64,000 nt of DNA from Pseudomonas fluorescens (lineage in GTDB: Bacteria > Pseudomonadota > Gammaproteobacteria > Pseudomonadales > Pseudomonadaceae), in NCBI RefSeq assembly GCF_902497875.1, contig NZ_CABVHY010000003.1:248001-312000 (forward strand). Direction: 5' to 3'. A program made the translations under genes and the position numbers. Below are positions 52,535 to 61,846 of the stretch, piece after piece (the stretch's first letter is position 1; the number at the start of each line of letters is the position of its first letter). The notes under the pieces were generated by a model. That model had not been told where the DNA came from, made no database searches, and worked only from the letters and a program-made list of their open reading frames with translations.

Positions 52535-54016
52535 TTATGAACAACCCAAAACCAACACCTTCCCCGCCTCCTCTTCAATAAAGTCAAAAACTTCCTCCGG
52601 CACGCTGTACTGAAACTGCTTGCGCCGGTGCTTGGAAACCTTGCCCTCGTTGTCCAGGCACATCATCACCAGCCTGGACAGGTCGCTGCCACGCACGTCA
52701 AAACGCTGATTGACGGCTTTGATCACGCGGTCGTAGCGGTCGAGGAATTCGGTTTCTTCGCGTAGCTCGACTTCGAGAGCGCGGCGGGCCATTTGCAGGG
52801 TGAATTCGACACAGCGAGTGGCGTCCCAGAAACGGTACATGGAAGGATGACCAACGAATTCACAGGCCATCTTCTCTGCGTCCAGCCAAGTGACGTTCCA
52901 GAACTCACGAGCGGGCTGGGAGAAATCCTTGAGTGCGGCCAGATAGCTTTGTTCTTCGTGTTTCATGGCGACCGACACGGGCAGTAGCAGGCCATTTTCG
53001 AGCGCGCCGCAGTGGCAAAGCGTCTGGTGGATCAGAAATCGCGAGAGTCGGCCGTTGCCATCCATGAACGGGTGAAGAAAGACAAAACCAAAGGCCGTTA
53101 CAGCTGCGGCAACCAATGGATCGATGTGGCGAGAAGCCTGATTGGCGAAGGTCATCAGTTCTTGCATCAATTCGCGGCACAAGTCTGGCGCAGGTGGCAC
53201 ATAGCTGACACCGGCGGCGCCTCGCAGGCCGTTGTGCAGATGGTTTTGCTCGTGTCGAAACAGCACGGCTTTGTCAAAGGGGTTGGAGACGGTGCTGTTC
53301 TGCAACTCGACCAGATAGTCTTCGCTGAGCTCGCGGCCTTCATGGGCCTGACGTAGCAACTGAACGAAGCGTCGGGATTTTTCTTCGCTGGGCTCTTCCT
53401 TCTCGATCGCGAAGGAATCACGGGTTTCGTGAAGGTAGGCCCAGTTAATGGCGCGATCCATCATTTCCGGGGGCAAGGTCGCCATAAAGGCTTTGGCCCG
53501 GCCGAGGATGTCGAGGCTGAGCAGGGCTTCGAGTTCCGGGGTCCGCTCCACGGTGGCGCAGTAGTCAAGAGAGCCTAGGCCGTTGAAGTCGATACGCCAG
53601 CGGCTATTGCGCACGGTCGGGCCGGTTACGTAAAGTTGCGGATCAAATAACGGCACAACGCTGCCTCGCACCGGAGTTGAATAGTCGAGCTGTTGCTTTG
53701 TGAAGCTTTCCCATAGGAAGCAAGCCTTGCGGATAAAGACACCATTGGGTGCTTTGACCAACTCGGTCACTAATTGCTCGGCAGAAATGGTTTCAAGCGC
53801 TTGGGCGAGGATCCCAAGGTTAATGCCTTCGTGTTTGAGGGCAAACAAAACATGCTCGAGCATCGAATCCTGAGCAGGCGCCACGGATTGCGGAACAGCC
53901 AGGCAATCCCCGATCAAGGTGATCCGGGTAACAGGCTTGATCATTGCTGTGCGTTTTGGGTCAAAGGCTTTAAGGCCTAGCGCCTTACGCAGGTGGGCAT
54001 ATCCGACAACCGACAT
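52535..54016 (-). CDS. Fic-domain protein (AMP transferase type)
   Basis: This 493-residue protein has a complete Fic active site HPFMDGNGRLSR at residues 315-326, so it can probably transfer AMP or another nucleotide group to a protein target. Before the Fic core, SFAIE at 201-205 fits the (S/T)xxxE part of the inhibitory motif of class II Fic proteins, but lysine follows instead of glycine or asparagine. About 60 residues at the C-terminus (428-485) are helical with paired basic residues (SKHRRKQFQYSVPEEVFDFI) and may be a winged-helix domain. Three identical 13-mers lie just upstream of the gene. Target and trigger are unknown. Confidence 0.88.
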   Translation of the reverse strand: MSVVGYAHLRKALGLKAFDPKRTAMIKPVTRITLIGDCLAVPQSVAPAQDSMLEHVLFALKHEGINLGILAQALETISAEQLVTELVKAPNGVFIRKACFLWESFTKQQLDYSTPVRGSVVPLFDPQLYVTGPTVRNSRWRIDFNGLGSLDYCATVERTPELEALLSLDILGRAKAFMATLPPEMMDRAINWAYLHETRDSFAIEKEEPSEEKSRRFVQLLRQAHEGRELSEDYLVELQNSTVSNPFDKAVLFRHEQNHLHNGLRGAAGVSYVPPAPDLCRELMQELMTFANQASRHIDPLVAAAVTAFGFVFLHPFMDGNGRLSRFLIHQTLCHCGALENGLLLPVSVAMKHEEQSYLAALKDFSQPAREFWNVTWLDAEKMACEFVGHPSMYRFWDATRCVEFTLQMARRALEVELREETEFLDRYDRVIKAVNQRFDVRGSDLSRLVMMCLDNEGKVSKHRRKQFQYSVPEEVFDFIEEEAGKVLVLGCS

Positions 54017-54058
54017 GGTGAGCTTCCACAGAAAAAATTCACTTTGGCGATTAAAGCC

Positions 54059-54121
54059 CAGATTTTTTTACCACTCACCAGATTTTTTTACATTTCGCCT
54101 GTTTTCATCAGATTTTTTTAC
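54059..54121 (-). promoter_or_regulatory. Three phased 13-bp repeats upstream of fic
   Basis: CAGATTTTTTTAC occurs three times on the plus strand, starting at 54059, 54079 and 54109. The offsets of 20 and 30 bases are whole turns of the DNA helix, so all copies face one side. They lie 43-105 bases before the fic start, and the outer copy includes the stop codon of the DUF2789 gene. They look like operator iterons. Confidence 0.75.
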
Positions 54122-54363
54122 ACCCCTCGCCCCTTCCTCATCATCACATCCAGTTGATCCACCACCTCGGCCCAATCGGCATCGTCGAGAATCTCGTCGC
54201 GCAGGAATTGCGCCTGGCTCTTGGTCCAGAAGAAGGCGTCGGCCAAGTGCAACTCGGGTTTGAGCGGCGAATGGGTGGCGATGAATTTGTCGATGCTCTC
54301 CGGGTCATCAGGCAGACCGAGTTGCTTGAACAGGGATGGGAGGCTGTGGGTGGGTGATTCCAT
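54118..54363 (-). CDS. DUF2789 protein
   Basis: This 81-residue protein belongs to the small DUF2789 family of gamma-proteobacteria. It has the LPSLFKQLGLPDDPESIDKFIATHSPL helix pair, then LADAFFWTKSQAQFLRDEILDDADWAEVVDQLDVMMR. The start is the ATG with AAGGAG upstream; the frame is open 38 codons earlier without a site. The function is unknown. Its stop codon overlaps the outermost of the repeats that precede the fic gene. Confidence 0.85.
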   Translation of the reverse strand: MESPTHSLPSLFKQLGLPDDPESIDKFIATHSPLKPELHLADAFFWTKSQAQFLRDEILDDADWAEVVDQLDVMMRKGRGV

Positions 54364-54486
54364 GGGGAGCTCCTTGATAACGGATAGGTGAGTCAGTGGT
54401 TCAGCGATCGCGGGCAAGCCCCGCTCACATAATGGAACTGTGTAGCGGGTTTGCTCGCGAAGAGGCTGAAAAATCACTGCACAGTG

Positions 54487-54951
54487 TCATGAATAACTCA
54501 CCTCGCAAACTTCTGCATGGGGCACCATTTTCAGGTACTGGTCCATGCTCAGATGCACGAGGTTGTTGTGGTTGCCGGCCTCTACGTAAATGTCATCCTG
54601 ACGGGTCAGCAGTGGATCGATGACCATCTTCATGCCATAGGATTCGCCCAGGGCGGGCACGGCGCCGCGTTCGCAGTCGTTGAACAGCTGGGCCAGCGTG
54701 CTTTCGCGGGTGATTTGCCATTCGCCGCTACCACGGACTTTACTCAGGTCCAGATGCCGGCTGGCTGGCAGGACGGCCATCAAGTAGTGCCCATGGTGGT
54801 CGTCGAGGATCACTGATTTCGCCACGCGTTCAGCGGGGATACCCGCTACCCGGGCGGTTTCCAGGCTGCTCGCCGAGTGAGGATGAGTCACGACATCGTA
54901 TTCGCACTTGGCCTGCTCCAGGCTCAGATGCACGGTTCTTGCCATTCGCAT
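54487..54951 (-). CDS. YbaK/EbsC-family aminoacyl-tRNA deacylase
   Basis: This 154-residue protein has the YbaK/ProX editing fold that removes wrongly loaded amino acids from tRNA. Features are YDVVTHPHSASSLETARVAGIPAERVAKSVILDD, with the lysine (AKSVIL) that these enzymes need, and the GAVPALGESYGMKMVID and DDIYVEAGNHNNLVHLSMDQYL segments. The start with GAGG upstream is used. Related proteins are often general or Cys-tRNA(Pro) deacylases, so it likely guards translation accuracy. The gene is alone. Confidence 0.87.
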   Translation of the reverse strand: MRMARTVHLSLEQAKCEYDVVTHPHSASSLETARVAGIPAERVAKSVILDDHHGHYLMAVLPASRHLDLSKVRGSGEWQITRESTLAQLFNDCERGAVPALGESYGMKMVIDPLLTRQDDIYVEAGNHNNLVHLSMDQYLKMVPHAEVCEVSYS

Positions 54952-55176
54952 GATGCACCTCGGTGTCCTGCGCAACGGCTGCAGGACGATGGGTTAACAA
55001 CTTATTGTCCCCTTAAAAGAGTCTAGCCGTGCCTCGGGTACCGACCACCACAAACTGCTGATCGGTTTAGCAAATAACTGATCAGAATTCGTTCAGCCCG
55101 TTGCTCAACTAAACTCCTGTTCAAGGCCAGTGAATGGCTGTCAGTCGTTGAGCGCATGACTCTCCGGGAGGGTCAT

Positions 55177-56544
55177 ATGTACAGAGGCGTATGGCGGGCA
55201 GTATTGCTGTGGTTGCTGATCGGGTTACCGACCGGGCAGGCGTGGGCCGTGGATCCGGTAGTGGTGCTGACGGTGAACGATGTGATCAGCCCAGCCAGCG
55301 CCGACTACGTAGTTCGAGGCATCAACAAGGCCGCCGATGAGCACGCGCAACTGGTGGTGCTGACCATCGATACCCCGGGCGGTCTGGACACTTCGATGCG
55401 GTCGATCATCAAAGCGATCCTCGCCAGCCCCGTGCCAGTGGCCAGTTTCGTTGCCCCCAGCGGCGCCCGTGCCGCCAGCGCCGGGACTTACATTCTCTAT
55501 GCAAGCCACGTCGCCGCCATGGCGCCGGGCACCAACCTGGGCGCGGCGACACCGGTGCAAATCGGTATGCCCGGGCAGCCAAACCCGCCGGCGGCGCCAC
55601 GCTCCGACAAGGAGCCAGAGCCCGATACCACCAAAGACACCCTGACCCACAAACAGATCAACGACGCCGCCGCGTATATCCGTGGCCTGGCGCAACTGCG
55701 TGGGCGCAACGTCGATTGGGCCGAGCAGGCAGTGCGTGAAGCGGTCAGCCTGTCGGCTCAGGAAGCACTGAAACTCAAGGTGGTCGATTACGTGGCGGAC
55801 GATGTGAACGGCCTGCTCAAACAGCTCGACGGCAAGACCCTGAATGTCGCCGGGCAGGAGCTGCGGCTACAGACCGCCGGCGCGGCGCTGATCAGCCATG
55901 ACCCGGACTGGCGCACCCAACTGCTATCGGTGATTACCCATCCCAGCGTGGCGTTGATCCTGATGATGATTGGCGTGTACGGCCTGTTCTTCGAGTTCAT
56001 GTACCCGGGTACCGGCGCTGGCGGCGTGCTGGGCGGAATCTGCCTGCTGCTGGGGCTGTATGCCTTGCAACTGCTGCCGGTGAACTACGCGGGCGTGGCG
56101 CTGATTCTGCTGGGCATCTCTTTCATGGTCGCCGAGGCGTTTTTGCCGACGTTTGGGGTGATCGGGTTTGGCGGGATCGCGGCGTTTGTTGCCGGTGCAG
56201 TGATTCTGATGGACACCGATGTACCGGGTTATGGCATTCCACTGTCCTTGATCATCACCCTGGCCGTGGGCAGTGCCCTGTTGTTGGTGGCACTGGGAAG
56301 CATGGCCATGAGAGCACGGCGGCGACGACTGGTCAGCGGTGATGCAGGACTGGTGGGCAGCATCACGCCAGTGATCTCCGTGCAACCCGACAACCCTTGC
56401 AACGGCTGGGTGCAGCTGCAAGGGGAAAACTGGCAGGTGTCGAGCCCGATGCCACTGCGACACGGGCAACAGGTGCAGGTGGTGGCGCGCAAGGGCCTGC
56501 TATTGGAAGTGACGGCGGCACAAGTGGCACCACGAGGAGGATGA
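55177..56544 (+). CDS. NfeD family membrane-bound ClpP-class protease
   Basis: This 455-residue long-form NfeD protein has a signal peptide (ending QAWA-V), a ClpP-class protease domain, then several membrane helices and a C-terminal OB-fold. The catalytic region shows [19 protein letters not shown] and [34 protein letters not shown], with the active serine in ASAGTYI. Membrane helices are near residues 260-390; the tail ([30 protein letters not shown]) is the soluble NfeD domain. It is three bases before a slipin gene, its usual partner for cutting stomatin-family proteins. The start has GGGAGG upstream. Confidence 0.93.
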   Translation: MYRGVWRAVLLWLLIGLPTGQAWAVDPVVVLTVNDVISPASADYVVRGINKAADEHAQLVVLTIDTPGGLDTSMRSIIKAILASPVPVASFVAPSGARAASAGTYILYASHVAAMAPGTNLGAATPVQIGMPGQPNPPAAPRSDKEPEPDTTKDTLTHKQINDAAAYIRGLAQLRGRNVDWAEQAVREAVSLSAQEALKLKVVDYVADDVNGLLKQLDGKTLNVAGQELRLQTAGAALISHDPDWRTQLLSVITHPSVALILMMIGVYGLFFEFMYPGTGAGGVLGGICLLLGLYALQLLPVNYAGVALILLGISFMVAEAFLPTFGVIGFGGIAAFVAGAVILMDTDVPGYGIPLSLIITLAVGSALLLVALGSMAMRARRRRLVSGDAGLVGSITPVISVQPDNPCNGWVQLQGENWQVSSPMPLRHGQQVQVVARKGLLLEVTAAQVAPRGG

Positions 56545-56546
56545 TC

Positions 56547-57302
56547 ATGGGTCTGGAACTGGGTTTTGGCGCGCTGCTGGCGCTCTTGATTGCATTGGTA
56601 GCGTCAGCGTTTCGTATCCTGCGTGAATACGAGCGCGGGGTGGTGTTCCAGCTCGGACGCTTCTGGCAGGTCAAGGGCCCCGGACTGATTCTGTTGATTC
56701 CGGTGGTGCAGCAAATGGTTCGGGTGGACCTGCGCACGGTGGTACTCGATGTGCCGCCGCAAGACGTAATCACCCGCGATAACGTGTCCGTGAAGGTCAA
56801 TGCCGTGCTGTATTTCCGGGTGCTCGACCCGCAGAGGGCAATCATCCAGGTCGAGGACTTCCTCATGGCCACCAGCCAACTGGCGCAAACCACTTTGCGC
56901 GCAGTGCTGGGCAAACATGAACTGGACGAATTGCTCGCCGAACGCGAACGCCTGAACACTGATATCCAGCAAGTGCTGGATGCCCAGACCGACGCCTGGG
57001 GGATCAAAGTGGCCAACGTCGAGATCAAGCACGTCGACCTCAACGAATCGATGATTCGCGCCATCGCCAAACAGGCCGAAGCCGAACGGGAACGCCGGGC
57101 CAAGGTGATCCATGCCGAAGGCGAATTGCAGGCCTCGGAAAAGCTCATGCAAGCCGCCGAAATGCTAGGCCGCCAGCCGGGCGCGATGCAGCTGCGCTAC
57201 ATGCAGACCCTCGGGGCGATTGCCGGCGACAAGACCTCGACCATCGTCTTTCCGTTGCCGATCGAGTTGTTGAAGGGCATGGCGGAGTTGTCGAAGGGGT
57301 GA
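56547..57302 (+). CDS. Slipin / SPFH (stomatin-like) protein
   Basis: This 251-residue protein has one N-terminal membrane anchor and an SPFH domain: [66 protein letters not shown], then a helical part with [21 protein letters not shown] and [29 protein letters not shown]. It forms ring-like assemblies in the inner membrane. Paired with NfeD, its C-terminal region is a likely target for that protease. The start is set at the ATG six bases after the AGGAGG; an overlapping ATG at 56541 is possible. Confidence 0.93.
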   Translation: MGLELGFGALLALLIALVASAFRILREYERGVVFQLGRFWQVKGPGLILLIPVVQQMVRVDLRTVVLDVPPQDVITRDNVSVKVNAVLYFRVLDPQRAIIQVEDFLMATSQLAQTTLRAVLGKHELDELLAERERLNTDIQQVLDAQTDAWGIKVANVEIKHVDLNESMIRAIAKQAEAERERRAKVIHAEGELQASEKLMQAAEMLGRQPGAMQLRYMQTLGAIAGDKTSTIVFPLPIELLKGMAELSKG

Positions 57303-57457
57303 GTGGGCAGTTATCCAAACCGCTGGGTAGACCGTAATACGAGCTAACAGAGTCGAGCGGGCTTTGGCTTGACGAACACTTGCCGCAAATGCAAAAAACA
57401 CCCATTGCAAAGTCGATGTTTGGGCTGGCACACAATTGTTTCTTTATCAGACAACGG

Positions 57458-57486
57458 TTGACGTCCGTCCCGAGTCAATTTAGCAT
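57458..57486 (+). promoter_or_regulatory. Candidate promoter before the NYN gene
   Basis: TTGACG at 57458-57463 and TAGCAT at 57481-57486 are 17 bases apart. A transcript from near 57493 would meet a perfect terminator after about 50 bases and before the NYN gene. Confidence 0.45.
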
Positions 57487-57541
57487 CGGCCCCACTACTC
57501 AACCCCGTACGCAGAGATTAAGTTCGCTGGCAGTTGGGGTG

Positions 57542-57567
57542 AAAAAACCGGCCTCGGCCGGTTTTTT
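57542..57567. terminator. Perfect bidirectional terminator just before the NYN gene
   Basis: AAAAAACCGGCC and GGCCGGTTTTTT form a 12-base perfect stem with a two-base centre, ending only 20 bases before the NYN start codon. Confidence 0.93.
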
Positions 57568-57587
57568 CGTTTCCAGGGATTGGAATT

Positions 57588-58277
57588 ATGCGTACTACTT
57601 TCTTCGTCGATGGTTACAACCTCTTCTATGGCCTGCTGGCTGGCACCCCTTACAAGTGGCTGGATCTATCGAAGCTACTGGCTCATATCGCTTATGTTGA
57701 GAACCCGAGCAGTACGCTTGCTTCTGTCGATTACTTCACCTCTTCCGTCAAACCTGAGCTAGCGACTCGCGGCAGGGTTTCCAAAGAAGCTCAAGACACC
57801 TATGTCCGGGCACTGAAAGCCAGCAACATCAGCGTTCACTATGGCCGGCATCAGCTTGAGCCCGCCAAAGCCCCTCGTTTCATTGATAAAAAGACCGGCG
57901 CTTCACGCCAGGACAAAGTCGACATTTGGAAGCTCGAAGAGAAGGAAACGGACGTACACATCGCGATCAGCATGTACCGCATTGCAGCCAGGCAAGCCTT
58001 TTCTGTAAAGGCCGAACGTATTGATCAACTGGTGCTGGTTTCCGGTGATACCGACATGACTCCAGCCCTGAGAGCCATCCGGGAAGATTTTCCCGAGATG
58101 ACCCTGGGTATCATTCTTCCCTACAGACCCGAATTCAAACGCCCTGCGCCTGGCTCTCTTAAAGAGTTCTCACATTGGATGCGGCGCGTCGTCACCCCAG
58201 AGGAGCTCAAGACGCATCAATTCCCGGATCGCGTCCCGACGCGTAAAGCACCGGCGATCAAACCCGACTATTGGTGA
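57588..58277 (+). CDS. NYN-domain (PIN-like) nuclease
   Basis: This 229-residue protein has the NYN/LabA PIN-like fold. Four acidic positions typical for metal binding are visible: FFVDGYNLFY at the start, KETDVHIAI, LVSGDTDMTPAL, and a glutamate in the preceding strand. NYN proteins are predicted RNases or phosphatases in RNA metabolism. It has a weak ribosome site (GGGATTGG) directly after a strong terminator, so its expression must depend on read-through or an unseen promoter. The gene is separated from the NfeD-slipin pair by 285 bases. Confidence 0.85.
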   Translation: MRTTFFVDGYNLFYGLLAGTPYKWLDLSKLLAHIAYVENPSSTLASVDYFTSSVKPELATRGRVSKEAQDTYVRALKASNISVHYGRHQLEPAKAPRFIDKKTGASRQDKVDIWKLEEKETDVHIAISMYRIAARQAFSVKAERIDQLVLVSGDTDMTPALRAIREDFPEMTLGIILPYRPEFKRPAPGSLKEFSHWMRRVVTPEELKTHQFPDRVPTRKAPAIKPDYW

Positions 58278-58320
58278 ACCAAACATTTTGAGCCCGAATT
58301 AACATCCGCGATCACCCACC

Positions 58321-60783
58321 TCACCAATCGTAAGTCAGGCTCGACACCACCGTGCGTCCTTCGCCGTAGTAGCAATCCCATTCGCTGGAGCAGGTCGCGA
58401 CGTAGGTTTTGTCTTCAAGGTTTTGCACGTTCAGCGCCAGTCTTACACCCTTGAGCCGCAGTGCCGATCGGCTCAAGTCATAGGACAGACTGGCGTCGTA
58501 AACGGTATAGGACGGGACGTGAAACGCGCCTTCATAGTCGTCGCCGTAACTGCCCCTGACATACCGGGCACCGACCCCGGCCCCCAGCCCCGCCAACGGG
58601 GTCTCGCCCTGCAGGGTGTAATTGAGCCACAGCGCCGCGGTCAACGGCGGTTTGCCGGCGGGGTGGCGACCTTTGCGGCCGTCGTTGTCCTTGGTGTACT
58701 TGATGTCATTTCGCGACACCGCAGCGATCACGTCGAGGCTCTCGCTGAGGGCGGCCTTGGCTTCCAGTTCGATGCCTTTGGAGCGGACCGCTCCGCTCTG
58801 ATTGCTGAAGCCCGGGTTGGCCAGGTCGCTGGTCAGGACATTCTCCTGGTCCAGTTGATAGGCCGAGACCTGAACGAAGCTGTTTTGCCCTGGCGGCTGG
58901 TATTTCACGCCGACTTCATACTGCCTGCCTGTCGACGGGTCGAAGGGTTTTTGCGCAACGCTGGTGCCGCTCATCGGCAGGAATGATTCCGAGTAGCTGA
59001 CAAAGGGCGCGAGGCCGTTATCGAACAGGTAAACGATGCCGCCGCGGCCGGTGAAGGCCTCGTCCTTGCTGTTGGTATGAGCGCCGCTCAACGGTTCTTT
59101 GTTGTCGGTCTCGGCCCAGTCGTAACGCCCGCCCAGGACAAACACCCACTGGTCGAGCTTGATCTGGTCCTGCACATACAACCCGGTCTGGGTCACGGTG
59201 TTATCCCAGCGATAGGGGCTGGCGAAGTTCAACGACTGCCCGTAGGTCGGGCTGAACAGATCGATGATGGGCGGATTGCGGTCATACAGCCCATCGAATT
59301 TCGAGTTGAAGTGGTAATAGTCCACGCCGACGATCAAGGTATGGCCCAACACCCCGGTATCAAACTCGGCCTGGGCGATGTTATCCACGCCGTAGACGGT
59401 GTTGTCCTGTTTCCAGTCCACGCCATAGCGCGTCATGAAACGCTGATCGTCCAGCCCGGTAGTGGGATTGGTGACGAAGCGGTAGCCGTGCAGCGGCGCG
59501 GTATAGCGGTCATCGACCGAGGCATAGCGGGCGTTCTGCTTCAGCGTCCAGGTGTCGTTGAGGCGATGGGACAGTTCATAACCGAAGGCGTACTGCTCGC
59601 GGTTGTAGGCATTGAGACCCGGCTCGCCGAGAAACAGGTCGCGGTCGATCTTGCCATTGGGATTGTGGAACAGCGTGCCAACGCTCGGCAGGCCTTGGGC
59701 CTCGGGCACACCTTGGTCTTTCTGGTATTGGCCGAACAGGGTCAGGCTGGTGTCTTCACTGGGCCGCCAGGTAAAGCTCGGGGCGATGAACTGGCGCTGC
59801 TGTTCGACGTAGTCGATTTCCGCGTTGCTGTCGTTGGCCAGCCCGGTCAGGCGATAGAGAAATTTCCCCTCTTCATCCAGTGGGCCACTCAGGTCGATGG
59901 CGGCGCTCTTGTGGTCATAATTACCGGCTTCCAGCACGACCTGGTGCAGGGGCATTTCGGTCGGGCGTTTGCTGACCATGTTGATGATGCCGCCCGGCTG
60001 ATTCTGCCCGTAGAGGACCGAAGCCGGACCTTTCAGGACCTCGATGCGCTCCAGCGAGTAGGGTTCGATTTGCAGCGCGCCACCGGTACTGCCGCCACCG
60101 TAAGGCAGGTGCAGGCCGTCGAGATACAGCGGCGCAGGCGAAAAACCTCGCGAAGTCGGCTCATCGAAAAATTTCACCCGATCGTCAAAACCGCCGCCGG
60201 TGATGCCCGGCGTATAGCGCAACGCTTCATTGATGCTTTGCGCACCGCGAGCCTTGATTTCATCGGCGGTGATGACGTTGATGGTCTGGGGAATTTCCAC
60301 CAGCGCCGAGTCGGTCTTGCTACCCGTGGCGCTGCGTTTGGCTACGATCCCATCGACGTGGCCCCAGGCATTTTCCGGGGCTTCGATAGCGTTGACTCGA
60401 GTCGCGCCCAACTGCAACGGTCCGCTTTGCGGCGCCGCTTGCAAAGACCAACTGCCCTGAGTTTCAAGAGCCAGCAAGCCGCTGCCGGCGAGCAATCGCT
60501 CAAGCCCCTGGACGGTGTCGTAGCGACCTTGCAAACCGGCGCTGCGTTTGCCTTCGGTCAATTGCGCATCCACCGACAACAAAATCCCCGCGGTACTGGC
60601 GAAGCGGTTCAGGACCTGATCAAGGCTGCCGGCCGCAATGTTGTATTGGCGCAGCACGCCAACCTGGGCTTCTTCAGCCTGGACCATGTTTGGCAATGCA
60701 GGCACGGCGGCCAGCAAGCTAACGAACAGACCCCGGCGCAGCGCGCGGGCCAAGGGTTGAATCGACAGCGTCGGGTGTGGCAT
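58321..60783 (-). CDS. TonB-dependent ferric-siderophore receptor with signalling domain
   Basis: This 820-residue outer-membrane receptor has a signal peptide (ending NMVQA-E), then a secretin/TonB short N-terminal (STN) signalling domain (residues about 40-95, FASTAGILLSVDAQLTEGKRSAGLQG), a plug (near 160-290, VEIPQTINVITADEI and VLKGPASVLYGQNQPGGIINMVSKRP) and a 22-strand barrel ending SSLTYDW. The STN domain passes ligand binding to FecR. It follows fecI- and fecR-like genes and belongs with them. The ferric siderophore is not known; the barrel resembles FpvA/FoxA-type receptors for xenosiderophores. The start with GGGGAG upstream is used rather than earlier ATGs. Confidence 0.92.
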   Translation of the reverse strand: MPHPTLSIQPLARALRRGLFVSLLAAVPALPNMVQAEEAQVGVLRQYNIAAGSLDQVLNRFASTAGILLSVDAQLTEGKRSAGLQGRYDTVQGLERLLAGSGLLALETQGSWSLQAAPQSGPLQLGATRVNAIEAPENAWGHVDGIVAKRSATGSKTDSALVEIPQTINVITADEIKARGAQSINEALRYTPGITGGGFDDRVKFFDEPTSRGFSPAPLYLDGLHLPYGGGSTGGALQIEPYSLERIEVLKGPASVLYGQNQPGGIINMVSKRPTEMPLHQVVLEAGNYDHKSAAIDLSGPLDEEGKFLYRLTGLANDSNAEIDYVEQQRQFIAPSFTWRPSEDTSLTLFGQYQKDQGVPEAQGLPSVGTLFHNPNGKIDRDLFLGEPGLNAYNREQYAFGYELSHRLNDTWTLKQNARYASVDDRYTAPLHGYRFVTNPTTGLDDQRFMTRYGVDWKQDNTVYGVDNIAQAEFDTGVLGHTLIVGVDYYHFNSKFDGLYDRNPPIIDLFSPTYGQSLNFASPYRWDNTVTQTGLYVQDQIKLDQWVFVLGGRYDWAETDNKEPLSGAHTNSKDEAFTGRGGIVYLFDNGLAPFVSYSESFLPMSGTSVAQKPFDPSTGRQYEVGVKYQPPGQNSFVQVSAYQLDQENVLTSDLANPGFSNQSGAVRSKGIELEAKAALSESLDVIAAVSRNDIKYTKDNDGRKGRHPAGKPPLTAALWLNYTLQGETPLAGLGAGVGARYVRGSYGDDYEGAFHVPSYTVYDASLSYDLSRSALRLKGVRLALNVQNLEDKTYVATCSSEWDCYYGEGRTVVSSLTYDW

Positions 60784-60889
60784 TCCAGAACTCCCCATGA
60801 GAATGCGTCTTGATTTGCTTTCAAGAGGTATCCCGGACAGGTCATGGAAACCGACAAGAGCCAAAACAATTATTTTGCACAACGCAGAA

Positions 60890-61846
60890 TCAGGTTCTGC
60901 GCTTCACCGTCAGCCAGTAACGGGTCACCCTATGCACACGGACGGGCAGCGAGCGTTCCAACGCGGCGAGGATGCTCTCGGTGTCATTGAGCGGGAACAC
61001 GCCAGTCAACAACAGCCCCGATACTTCATCGTCACAGCGCAGCCAGCCCGGGTGGTAACGCGCCAGTTCGGCGATGAACTGCCCCAAGGGCTGGCGTTCG
61101 GCAATCAGGCGGCCCTGGGTCCAGCTGCTGGCATTGACGCCGGCCGGTGGAACCGCGCGGCTTTGATCGGCGCTGAACCACAGGCTGCTGCCCGCATTCA
61201 TGTGTACCGCTTGAGCTCGCCGTGGACGGACCTGCAACTGGCCTTCATACAAATCCACCCGGCTGCCGTTATCCAGATCGCGTACGGCAAAGCGCGTGCC
61301 CAAGGCCTGGATATCCCCGGCGAGCGTTTCGACAATCAACGGCCGATTCAAGTCGTGACCGCTGCTGAGCAGGATTTCCCCACTGATCAACCTGATCCTG
61401 CGCTCTTGGGCGGTGAACAGCAGATCGATCGCACTGTTGCTGTTGAGGTCCAGCCGCGTGCCGTCGCTCAGGGTCAGATGACGAATCTCGCCAATCGCGG
61501 TGCGCTGCTCGGCGAATGCGGCACGCCAGGGCTGGCTGCCTTGCACCAGATACCCGCTGCCACCGGCCACCAACAGCAGCCCCAGCAGCTTCAAGGCCGA
61601 GCGCCGCTGATGGTCCGGCACATCGCGCAATACCGCCCTGGCACTCTCGGCCGGCACCTCGCCGAGGGTCTGCTGCAACTGTTGCAGACGCTGCCAGGCA
61701 CGCTGGTGTTCCGGGTCAGCGGCTTGCCAACGGGCAAAGGCCTGGCGCTGATCAGCATCCAGTTCCCCGCCCCAATGCAGCATCAGCCACTCACTGGCCT
61801 GCTCGACAATGGCTGGCGCAATCGGCGCCTCGCGGTGAGTTCTCAT
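60890..61846 (-). CDS. FecR-family anti-sigma/signal transducer
   Basis: This 318-residue protein has the FecR layout: a cytoplasmic N-terminal DUF4880 part (EWLMLHWGGELDADQRQAFARWQAADPEHQRAWQRLQQLQ), a membrane segment (LKLLGLLLVAGGSGYLV), a periplasmic FecR domain (IGEIRHLTLSDGTRLDLNSNSAIDLLFTAQERRIRLISGEILL) and a C-terminal part that contacts the receptor STN domain. It overlaps the sigma gene by four bases. It holds or activates the sigma factor in response to siderophore binding. Confidence 0.94.
   Translation of the reverse strand: MRTHREAPIAPAIVEQASEWLMLHWGGELDADQRQAFARWQAADPEHQRAWQRLQQLQQTLGEVPAESARAVLRDVPDHQRRSALKLLGLLLVAGGSGYLVQGSQPWRAAFAEQRTAIGEIRHLTLSDGTRLDLNSNSAIDLLFTAQERRIRLISGEILLSSGHDLNRPLIVETLAGDIQALGTRFAVRDLDNGSRVDLYEGQLQVRPRRAQAVHMNAGSSLWFSADQSRAVPPAGVNASSWTQGRLIAERQPLGQFIAELARYHPGWLRCDDEVSGLLLTGVFPLNDTESILAALERSLPVRVHRVTRYWLTVKRRT

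Noticed and set aside
57380..57700. A 106-codon plus-strand frame before and into the NYN gene
   Set aside because: It runs through a perfect terminator and overlaps the NYN gene in another frame.
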